Shown here: piece after piece, positions 37,959 to 45,055 of the stretch | Numbering within the stretch: the stretch's first letter is position 1 | Layout of the letters: each line of letters opens with the position of its first letter | DNA from: Thermomicrobiales bacterium | GTDB lineage: Bacteria > Chloroflexota > Chloroflexia > Thermomicrobiales > UBA6265 | Length of the DNA stretch: 64,000 nt | Direction: 5' to 3' | Assembly: GCA_041390825.1 (NCBI GenBank) | Contig: JAWKPF010000020.1 | Span: 17,645-81,644 of the forward strand | Notes under the pieces: generated by a model | Databases searched by the model: none | What the model was told of the DNA's origin: nothing | What the model saw: the letters and a program-made list of their open reading frames with translations, nothing else | Translations under genes and position numbers: made by a program

Positions 37959-38312
37959 GAGCGTCCCTCTCCCTCCGGAAAACGCTGCGGCGGAACGGCG
38001 TGGATTCGGCCGAGAGCGCGGTGCGATCGAACCGAACGAATGCGCCGAACGGTAGCACGCGCAGTCAACTGACCCCGAGACCGCAACACACAATGATTCT
38101 CTTCGGATTCCGAACAGCGCCAAAACGACTCACGTCGTCTTCCGACACAATCTCCGAGCCATCACCAAACGAAGCGACCGTCCGACCTCTTCTTCATTCG
38201 AGATCACGCCAGTCACCGGATCCCCCGCCCGACAACCTGCACCGCATTCGACCAGACCTCCGGCGCCGTCGCCGCCCGCACAACCCCGCTCACCACCCCC
38301 ACACCAGCACTT
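37959..38312. other. Intergenic stretch upstream of enolase gene
   Basis: About 350 bases without a convincing gene. It holds the ribosome site of the enolase gene and a C-rich, G-poor tract (on plus) that leads into the heptamer array. A 27-codon minus-strand frame (38296-38213) reads VVSGVVRAATAPEVW and stops; I cannot support it as a gene. No clear promoter was picked out. Confidence 0.5.
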
Positions 38313-38382
38313 CAGGTCCCAAGACTCAGGCCCCAGAACTCCGGACTCCGGACTCCGGACCCTGGACCCTGGACCCTGGACC
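38313..38382. repeat. Heptanucleotide repeat array, ten units
   Basis: Ten consecutive 7-base units in one phase: CAGGTCC, CAAGACT, CAGGCCC, CAGAACT, then CCGGACT twice, CCGGACC and CTGGACC three times. The consensus is CYGGACY, degenerating leftward. The array abuts the stop codon of the minus-strand FAD oxidoreductase gene, so it is the start of that gene's 3' region. The G-rich strand has three GGG runs. A related array is at 59604. Confidence 0.85.
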
Positions 38383-39527
38383 TAGATCACATTGTGCTCT
38401 TCCTGCAACTGCCCTTCGGCAAAGCGGGACGGCCGGAATGCGGAAATGTCGACGGTCTTGGCCTGCCCGTCCAGAATCAGCTCGGACATGCACGCGCCGA
38501 TCGCGGGACCTTGCATGAAGCCGTGCCCGCTGAACCCAGCTGCCACCGCGAGCCCGTCGACTTCGTCGATGTAGCCAAGCACCGGATTGTGATCGGGTGT
38601 CACCTCGTAGAACCCTGCCCAACCGTTGAGAATGCTCGCCTCCTCGAACGCAGGAATCATCTCGACCAGCGCCTCTACCGTCGTTGCCATCCAGTCTTCA
38701 TCGACGGACTTGTCGAACGAGCTCGGCTCATCCCGGTTCGCCATGCCGAAGAGGAAGCCGTGGCTTTCCGGGTGCACATAGAGGCCACTGCTGAAATCGA
38801 TCGTCATCGGCAGGGTGGGTGGCAGCGCATCGAACGGTTCGGTGATCCAGCTCATGCGACGATACGGATCGACCGGTATGTCGACCTCGGCCAGCAGTCC
38901 AACCTCACGTGTCTGCGGCCCGGCGCAGATGATCACCAGCGGACTCGAAACCCGGCCATCGGGCGTTTCGACACCCTGCACCTTGCCGTTCTCGACCATG
39001 ATGTCGAACACCGGAGATTCCTCCCGGAAGCTCACACCCAGACGTTGGGCGGCTCGGGCGTAGCCGATCGTAGCCGCGAACGTATCGCACCAGCCGTCCT
39101 CGGGACAGAACGTCCCGCCGTATACCCCGTCGAGCACGACATACGGATTGAGCGCGTGAATCTCGTCCCGGTCCACCCAGCGGGCCGGGACGCCGAGCCG
39201 TTGTTGCAACGCGAGATTTTCGCGAAAGACGTTTTCGTCCGCGGGGTCTTTGAGCAGAAAGAGATAGCCCTGCTGGCGAAGCGAGATCTCCTGTCCGAAG
39301 CGCTCCTGAAACGACTCCCAGACCCGCACACTGTGGGTGGCCAAGCGGACATTGGTTTCGGTGGAAAACTGCTGCCGGATGCCGCCGGCCGCGTCAGCAG
39401 TAGCGCCACGGCCAATCTGGTCGCGTTCGAAGACGACAATGTCCTTCATGCCGCGCTCGGCGAGTTGCTGCGCGATCGCGCAGCCCATGATTCCCGCACC
39501 AACAATGATCGCGTCCGCCGTTGCCAT
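38382..39527 (-). CDS. FAD-dependent amine/amino-acid oxidoreductase (DAO family)
   Basis: A 381-residue flavoenzyme. It begins MATADAIIVGAGIMGCAIAQ, with the GxGxxG FAD site, then DIVVFERDQIGRGATADAAG, GGIRQQFSTETNVRLA and a C-terminal FAD-contact segment AGFSGHGFMQGPAIGACMSE. Order and length match the DAO superfamily (sarcosine oxidase beta, glycine oxidase, D-amino-acid dehydrogenase). RRMSWITEPFDALPP and FYEVTPDHNPVLGYIDE are typical of sarcosine/dimethylglycine oxidase-like members. The substrate cannot be fixed. It is divergent from the AMP-ligase gene. Confidence 0.9.
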   Translation of the reverse strand: MATADAIIVGAGIMGCAIAQQLAERGMKDIVVFERDQIGRGATADAAGGIRQQFSTETNVRLATHSVRVWESFQERFGQEISLRQQGYLFLLKDPADENVFRENLALQQRLGVPARWVDRDEIHALNPYVVLDGVYGGTFCPEDGWCDTFAATIGYARAAQRLGVSFREESPVFDIMVENGKVQGVETPDGRVSSPLVIICAGPQTREVGLLAEVDIPVDPYRRMSWITEPFDALPPTLPMTIDFSSGLYVHPESHGFLFGMANRDEPSSFDKSVDEDWMATTVEALVEMIPAFEEASILNGWAGFYEVTPDHNPVLGYIDEVDGLAVAAGFSGHGFMQGPAIGACMSELILDGQAKTVDISAFRPSRFAEGQLQEEHNVI

Positions 39528-39704
39528 TTCGTTCGCTCCCGAGATGCGGTCTCACCCCGCACCACGCCTGTTCCGAGCCAGATGGCCCGTCCGGTTGATT
39601 TCGTATCGTGTAGATTATCGGCCAACGACCTTCCTTTCCGAACGTTCGCATCCTGGGCGCCGGCGCCTGGCATGTTCGACCGATTCGCTCGACGGAGAGC
39701 AGTC

Positions 39705-41327
39705 ATGGCGACGAGCGACGAGAGTCCGCTTCTCTTGCTTCCCACCGTGATCGAACGGTGTCGCCATCAGCGAGGCACGCTCAAGCTGGCCGATTCCACC
39801 GGCGCGAAACTCACCGGCGGCGAAACGCTGGTGCGGGCGTTGGCGCTGCGCCGTATCTTGCGGAGGCATTTCCTCGCCGATGACGAACGGATGGTTGGGA
39901 TCATGCTGCCATCCACCGTCGCCGCGGCAGTGACGAATCTGACCCTGGCGCTCGACAAGCGCGTCTCGGTCAATCTCAACTTCATGCTTTCGCGCGATTC
40001 TCTGGATCAGTGCATCCAGCGCGCGGGCTTGCAGCACATCATCACCAGCCGCAAAGTGCTCGAGCGGCTGGAAATGGAGCAGCGTCCGGAACACATCGTT
40101 CTGGAGGACGTTCCCATCCTCGTCGGCAAGCGCGACAAGCTGGTTGCCGCTGCGGAGGGCTTGGCGCTTCCCACCAGGCTGCTCGTCAAGCGGCTCGGGC
40201 TCGACGATATCGACCCGCACGACTTGTTCACCATCCTCTTCACATCCGGTTCCACGGGCGTCCCGAAGGGCGTGATGCTGAGCCACGCCAACGTCGCATC
40301 GAACTGCCTGGCGGTAGGGAATGGCATCCACATCAGACCGTCCGACATTTTGGTCGGGGTGCTGCCCTTTTTTCACGCCTTCGGTTTGACGATTGCGCTC
40401 TGGATGCCCCTGACTAGCGATGCCGCCGCGGCCTATCACACCAGTCCGTTGGAAGCGGAGCATATCGGCCGACTGACCAGCGAGTGCAAAGGGACCATTC
40501 TGGTCACCACACCCACCTTCCTGCGGCTCTACATGGCACGTTGCGCGCCCGAGCAGTTTTCCTCGCTCTCCCTGGTGGCGACCGGCGCCGAGCCGTTGAC
40601 ACGTGAGGTCATCGATGCCTTCGAAGCGCGCTTTGGCCTGCGGCCGTTCGAGGGATATGGCGCCACGGAGACATCACCCGCAATCGCGTTCAACACCCCG
40701 CCGGATCGCGCTCCAGGGCACGCCACCAATCTGCTGAAAGAAGGCACCGTGGGGCGCCCAATCCAGGGCGTGCGCATCGAAATCCGCGACCGTGACACCG
40801 GCCAGCCATTGCCAATCGACGAGGAGGGCCTGGTCTGGTCGACCGGACCCAACGTCATGCTCGGCTATCTGGACGATCCCGAGCTCACGGCCAAGGTGGT
40901 TGTCGACGGTTGGTACAACACCCGGGATATCGGCAAGCTGGATGCCGATGGTTTCCTGACCATCACCGGCCGGCAATCACAGTTCTCCAAGATCGGTGGC
41001 GAAACAGTGCCCCATCTTCTGGTCGAACGCGCAATCGCGGAGGTGCTCGGCGCGGAACGGGCCGATACGCCCGTGGTGGCCGTGACGGCGGTGCCTGATC
41101 CACGCAAAGGCGAACGCATTGTGGTGGTGCACACACCAATTTCGCTCACGGGCACCGAGATTGGACAGGCCCTGCGCGGAGCCGGGCTGCCTCCACTCTT
41201 CATTCCCATGGCCGATAGCTACATAGAGGTCGAGTCGCTTCCTGTGCTGCCAAGCGGAAAGCTCGATCTGGGAGCGATTCGCGCCATCGCCAATGCGCAC
41301 TTTGCGCCGGCGCCGGCCAAGAAATAG
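39705..41327 (+). CDS. AMP-dependent acyl-CoA/acyl-ACP synthetase
   Basis: A 540-residue ANL-superfamily ligase that activates a carboxylate with ATP. Start ATG 39705 (MATSDESPLLLLPTVIE) behind GGAGAG; an ATG at 39672 is an alternative. Adenylation motifs: ILFTSGSTGVPKGVMLSHAN (P-loop) near residue 178, FFHAFGLTIALWMPL, TGAEPLTREV, GYGATETSP near 322 and YNTRDIGKLDADGFLTITGR near 404, with the C-terminal catalytic Lys in LPVLPSGKLD. The resemblance is to Aas/acyl-ACP-type synthetases that use fatty acids. It may be co-transcribed with the PYROXD2-like gene, which starts about 120 bases later. Confidence 0.9.
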   Translation: MATSDESPLLLLPTVIERCRHQRGTLKLADSTGAKLTGGETLVRALALRRILRRHFLADDERMVGIMLPSTVAAAVTNLTLALDKRVSVNLNFMLSRDSLDQCIQRAGLQHIITSRKVLERLEMEQRPEHIVLEDVPILVGKRDKLVAAAEGLALPTRLLVKRLGLDDIDPHDLFTILFTSGSTGVPKGVMLSHANVASNCLAVGNGIHIRPSDILVGVLPFFHAFGLTIALWMPLTSDAAAAYHTSPLEAEHIGRLTSECKGTILVTTPTFLRLYMARCAPEQFSSLSLVATGAEPLTREVIDAFEARFGLRPFEGYGATETSPAIAFNTPPDRAPGHATNLLKEGTVGRPIQGVRIEIRDRDTGQPLPIDEEGLVWSTGPNVMLGYLDDPELTAKVVVDGWYNTRDIGKLDADGFLTITGRQSQFSKIGGETVPHLLVERAIAEVLGAERADTPVVAVTAVPDPRKGERIVVVHTPISLTGTEIGQALRGAGLPPLFIPMADSYIEVESLPVLPSGKLDLGAIRAIANAHFAPAPAKK

Positions 41328-41445
41328 GGGCTGCGTCGAGCGCGTGCAACTCAGCACATCCCGCTCGGAGCCGGTCCAGAGTAAGATTGCCCCCGATGTC
41401 CAGGCGGTCTTTTCGACGGCTTCGCGTGCAGGTGGAGCAGCGCCC

Positions 41446-43011
41446 GTGCCCAATCCAACCTACGATGCCATCGTCATCGGCGGCGGTCACAATGGCCTCG
41501 TCGCTGCGGCCTATCTCGCGAAGGCCGGCTATCACACACTGGTGCTCGAGCGGTATCACACGGTTGGCGGCGCTGCATTCTCACAGGAAATCGAGCCGGG
41601 TTTTCTCCTCTCGGAAGGGTCGTACGTCCTCTCGCTCATGCCGCGGTCGATCATCGACGACCTCGACGCGTGGGGTGGCATTCAGCTCATCGGACGTGAC
41701 CCACGCTTTTTCATGCCCTTTCCCGATGGTCGCGCGCTGACCGCCTGGGAAGACCACGACAAGTTCATTGCTGAAATCGCGCGCTTCTCCGAACGGGACG
41801 CGAAGGCATACGACCACTACGACGCCTTCGTGGAAAAAGCGGCGACGGTGATGGACCGCTACATTCTCTCCAACCCGCCGTCGTTCGCCGAGTTCGCCTC
41901 CAACTTCAAGACCGCCGATGAAGCGCGCATCTTTCAGAAGATGATTCTCGGTTCCGCGGCCGAGGTGGCGGAGTACTTCTTCGAGTCCGAGCAGGTGCAG
42001 GCGATGGCTTGTGCGTTCGGCTTGATCGGCACATTTCGCGCCCCCCGCGATGCCGGAACAGCCTATGTCAAGCTCTACCACGCCATGGGGAATGTCACCG
42101 GCAAGCGCGGTCAATGGGCATATGTCAAGGGCGCCATGGGCGCCGTCAGCCAGGCAATCGCAAACTCGGCTCAGCGCTTCGGCGCCGAGATCATCACCGA
42201 TGCCGAGGTGGCTCAGGTTTGCATCGCGAATGGACGAGCGACCGGCGTTGTCACTACTGACGGCCGGGAATTCGGCGCCAGGGTCGTCCTCTCAAATGCC
42301 GATCCTGTCCGGACCTACACCAGGCTGGTGGATGCATCCGCACTACCGGCCGAGTTCCTGGCTGACATCCAGGCAATCCAGATCACCTCGCCAGTCATGA
42401 AGATCAACATGGCGCTGGAACGGCTGCCGGAATACACCGCCGCCGGCCACGATCAGAAGCTGGCCTACACCGGTGGTGTCTTCATCGGCCCGAGCATCGA
42501 CTATTTCCAAAAGGCGTTCGAAGACGCACGCCACGGACAACCTTCCGACTATCCATTCTTCAGCGTGCATACTCAATCGGCAGTCGACCGCTCGGTGGCT
42601 CCCGAGGGAAAGCACACGCTCTCGATCTTCACGCAATACATGCCATATCACCTGGCCGAGGGCGATTGGGACACGCGCCGCGAGTCGATAGCCGATCACG
42701 TGCTCGACCGGTTCAAGGATTACGCTCCCAACATCGAGGACATCGTCATCAAGCGACAGACCCTGGCTCCGCCCGATATCGAAGCACGCTTTGGACTGAC
42801 CGGTGGCCACATCTTCCAGGGCGAGTTGGTGCCGGAGCAGGCGTTCGACCTTCGCCCTGTACCGGGAAGCTCATCCTACGAAGGCCCGGTGGCCGGGCTC
42901 TACCTCTGCGGTTCCGGCGCGTGGCCCGGCGGCTGCGTGATGGGCGCGCCAGGACACAATGCTGCGCAGGAGGCGATCGGCAAGCTCGACTCCGGTCAGC
43001 ATCGTGCCTGA
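41446..43011 (+). CDS. FAD-dependent phytoene desaturase-like oxidoreductase (PYROXD2-like)
   Basis: A 521-residue flavoprotein. Start GTG 41446 (VPNPTYDAIVIGGGHNG), chosen because GGTGGAG lies just upstream and the FAD motif follows at once; in-frame starts upstream would overlap the ligase gene. Features are DAIVIGGGHNGLVAAAYLAK, TVGGAAFSQEIEPGFLLSEG, and near the C-terminus LYLCGSGAWPGGCVMGAPGH followed by NAAQEAI, the family's FAD-binding end. This branch resembles PYROXD2 and not carotenoid desaturases; no carotenoid genes are nearby. Substrate unknown. Confidence 0.88.
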   Translation: MPNPTYDAIVIGGGHNGLVAAAYLAKAGYHTLVLERYHTVGGAAFSQEIEPGFLLSEGSYVLSLMPRSIIDDLDAWGGIQLIGRDPRFFMPFPDGRALTAWEDHDKFIAEIARFSERDAKAYDHYDAFVEKAATVMDRYILSNPPSFAEFASNFKTADEARIFQKMILGSAAEVAEYFFESEQVQAMACAFGLIGTFRAPRDAGTAYVKLYHAMGNVTGKRGQWAYVKGAMGAVSQAIANSAQRFGAEIITDAEVAQVCIANGRATGVVTTDGREFGARVVLSNADPVRTYTRLVDASALPAEFLADIQAIQITSPVMKINMALERLPEYTAAGHDQKLAYTGGVFIGPSIDYFQKAFEDARHGQPSDYPFFSVHTQSAVDRSVAPEGKHTLSIFTQYMPYHLAEGDWDTRRESIADHVLDRFKDYAPNIEDIVIKRQTLAPPDIEARFGLTGGHIFQGELVPEQAFDLRPVPGSSSYEGPVAGLYLCGSGAWPGGCVMGAPGHNAAQEAIGKLDSGQHRA

Positions 43012-43047
43012 TCTCGTTCGACGATACGGCGTACATGGGCCTCGAGA

Positions 43048-43572
43048 ATGGAAGACAACGAGTACTTCGAATTGGAAGAAGGTGAATCAGAGCTTGTGAT
43101 TGCGACCGAACCGATTGTCGTTACGGACTATTCCGCCCATGCCCAACAGGTCTTGCTGTCTGCCAAAACCGCCGCTGTCACCTCCCCGGGAGGGGTGATG
43201 ACCTGCGAACTGTTGCTCTGCAGTTTGATCTCGGATCCGGAGTCTGCCGCGACCCTGGTCCTGGCGCAATGCGGATTCACCGCCGAGTACGTGACCCACA
43301 CCATCGGCTTCATTGGCGGGACGGTCCCAGCCCAAGCTCCCTCCGAAACTGTAGTGGCTTCGCCACGTGTCGAGCGCGTTCTCGCCACAGCAGCCATCGA
43401 AGCCGGCAATCGCGGAGCCGACCGGATCGACACGCTCCATCTCCTCTACGCATTGATCCGTGAGCAGCAGGGTATTGCAGCGGTTGCGCTGGAAATGCCC
43501 GGCGTCGGGCATGAGATGATCGGCGCTGCCCTTTCGAACGCCTTTCGCACAGGAATGACCGATCCATCGTGA
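43048..43572 (+). CDS. Stand-alone Clp N-terminal (Clp R) domain protein
   Basis: A 174-residue protein with two ClpN-type helical repeats and no ATPase domain. After an acidic start (MEDNEYFELEEGESEL) comes YSAHAQQVLLSAKTAAVTSP, then LLLCSLISDPESAATLVLAQ and FTAEYVTHTIGF. The second repeat has SPRVERVLATAAIEAGNRGA, DRIDTLHLLYALIREQQGIA and AVALEMPG. Such proteins may act as adaptors or decoys for ClpC-type unfoldases. It overlaps the next gene by four bases (GTGA). Confidence 0.8.
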   Translation: MEDNEYFELEEGESELVIATEPIVVTDYSAHAQQVLLSAKTAAVTSPGGVMTCELLLCSLISDPESAATLVLAQCGFTAEYVTHTIGFIGGTVPAQAPSETVVASPRVERVLATAAIEAGNRGADRIDTLHLLYALIREQQGIAAVALEMPGVGHEMIGAALSNAFRTGMTDPS

Positions 43573-44729
43573 ACCGCCTGAAGCCGACCAAACCCCTCTC
43601 GTTCCTGCTCGTTCTCGCGATCATTTTCATACCCGCCATCGCCGTCACGGCCGCGCTCGCTGCAAACCAGATGGGCTATTGCGTCAACGCAGTCCTTCCA
43701 GGGGGAGACAACCTCAACGCCAGGCCATACCTGCTTCAGGTTGGTTCAGAATCGGCGCAAATCCGCGTGCGCTGGACCGTGGCCCAGCCAGCGACCATCG
43801 AGGTGACGGCTGACGGGCAAGCGCAGATCACGCAGACAGTCGATGCCGCCAAGCTCCAGACGTTCGACTTGACCGGTCTCACCCCTGGAACCGACTACAC
43901 CTACACCGTGGAGCGGGCCGGTTCCACCTGGGAGGGAACCTTCCGCACCCCAAGCGGACGCGAGGATTCGGTCCGGTTCGATGTACTCGGCAGCAGTGGT
44001 GTCAGCAACGACGCGCAACACGCGATCGCGGACCGGATGGTCGCGGATCAACCCGATTTCGTGCTGCACACCGGCGATGTCGTCTTCCCACGAGGCGCGC
44101 TCTGCCACTATGGGCTGCGCTACTTCGGCCCGTATGAAAATCTTCTGCCCAACGCGGCCGTGATTCCGGCGATTGGAGAGATCGATCTCAAATCGAGCAA
44201 CGGCAGCGCCTTTCGCGAATCGTTCTTGTTCGAACCTGACGATCCACTCTATCGATCCTTCGATTACGGCCCGGTGCATGTAGTGGTGCTGAACAGCCGC
44301 CTTTACGAGCAAGACGACCAATCGGCCATCGACCTTCAACGCGCCTGGCTCGAGGACGATCTCGCAGCCTCAGCGGAGGCTCCCTGGACGGTCGTGGTTG
44401 TGCACCGGCCACCCTACTCGTCCACCGAAGGGGCGGCCAGCGAGGAGATCCGCGCGGATCTGGATCCCATCTTCGTCCAGCACGGGGTCGATCTCGTCCT
44501 CTCGGGACATGCGCGCAACTACGAGCGCTTCGAGCCAGATGGCGGCGTGACCTATGTCGTCACGGGTGGCGGAGGCGCCGATACACAAGGATTCGAGGCC
44601 AATCGAACCTCGGTCGCGGCTGCCGACGTGCATCACGTTCTGTCCGTGGACGCATCGCCCAGTGAGATGACCGTGCGCGTGATCGACGAGAACGGCGCAA
44701 CGATCGACACATTCTCGCTGCACGGTTGA
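43569..44729 (+). CDS. Secreted purple acid phosphatase-like protein with degenerate metal site
   Basis: A 386-residue exported protein. GTG 43569 starts MNRLKPTKPLSFLLVLAII, a signal peptide cleaved near ALAAN. A fibronectin-like domain follows (RPYLLQVGSESAQIRVRW, FDLTGLTPGTDYTYTVERAG), then a metallophosphoesterase-like domain. The DxH region is FDVLGSSGVSND, HTGDVVF keeps the second Asp, the GNHE motif is IGEID, HRPPYS keeps a His, and GHxH is SGHARNYER. Several metal ligands are therefore missing compared with active purple acid phosphatases, so it may bind without catalysis. It is coupled to the Clp-N gene. Confidence 0.82.
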   Translation: MNRLKPTKPLSFLLVLAIIFIPAIAVTAALAANQMGYCVNAVLPGGDNLNARPYLLQVGSESAQIRVRWTVAQPATIEVTADGQAQITQTVDAAKLQTFDLTGLTPGTDYTYTVERAGSTWEGTFRTPSGREDSVRFDVLGSSGVSNDAQHAIADRMVADQPDFVLHTGDVVFPRGALCHYGLRYFGPYENLLPNAAVIPAIGEIDLKSSNGSAFRESFLFEPDDPLYRSFDYGPVHVVVLNSRLYEQDDQSAIDLQRAWLEDDLAASAEAPWTVVVVHRPPYSSTEGAASEEIRADLDPIFVQHGVDLVLSGHARNYERFEPDGGVTYVVTGGGGADTQGFEANRTSVAAADVHHVLSVDASPSEMTVRVIDENGATIDTFSLHG

Positions 44730-45055
44730 TGCGGCCGCAAGCGCCCCGATGGGGTCACCGGCGTCGCGATCGAAGATGAGCGCTCCACACTCGCAGATCG
44801 TCGCCCATCGTTTCGCAGCCACCGCGGGGGATACGGCTGAGGTTCACGTAACTCATGGTAAAATCGAGGTGTTCGCCACCGGCGTGCTGGCTGGTGGCTG
44901 CGCGGAGTTTGCGCGGCTCGCGGACGTTGTGAGCCTTCGGGTCAGGGTATGCCGCCCCCAGCGGCACGTTGCGTAGTGAAGACGCCGATATCGGTCCTCC
45001 AGCGTGTTTGGACCGCCACGGCGATCCAGACATATGCACAAGAGGACTATGTAAA
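44730..45055. other. Leader region upstream of the DEAD-box helicase gene
   Basis: About 325 bases without a supported gene. A 75-codon plus-strand frame from 44749 has no ribosome site and no recognisable content. The region probably holds the promoter and a long 5' untranslated leader of the RNA helicase gene, a common feature of cold-inducible helicases. The ribosome site is AGAGGA at 45040. Confidence 0.5.
44855..44864 (+). promoter_or_regulatory. Possible extended -10 element for the DEAD-box gene
   Basis: TGGTAAAAT fits an extended -10 (TGn-TAAAAT at 44859-44864). The -35 position carries only GCTGAG, a poor match. If used, the transcript would have a leader of about 185 bases. Confidence 0.3.

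Noticed and set aside
38313..38382. Possible CRISPR array
   Set aside because: The units are 7 bases with no spacers, and no cas gene is present.
38394..39704. Plus-strand extension of the AMP-ligase frame by 437 codons
   Set aside because: It is antisense to the FAD-oxidoreductase gene and lacks any domain; the ligase has its own ribosome site at 39705.
44749..44976. Small plus-strand frame in the DEAD-box leader
   Set aside because: No ribosome site and no recognisable composition; better read as leader sequence.
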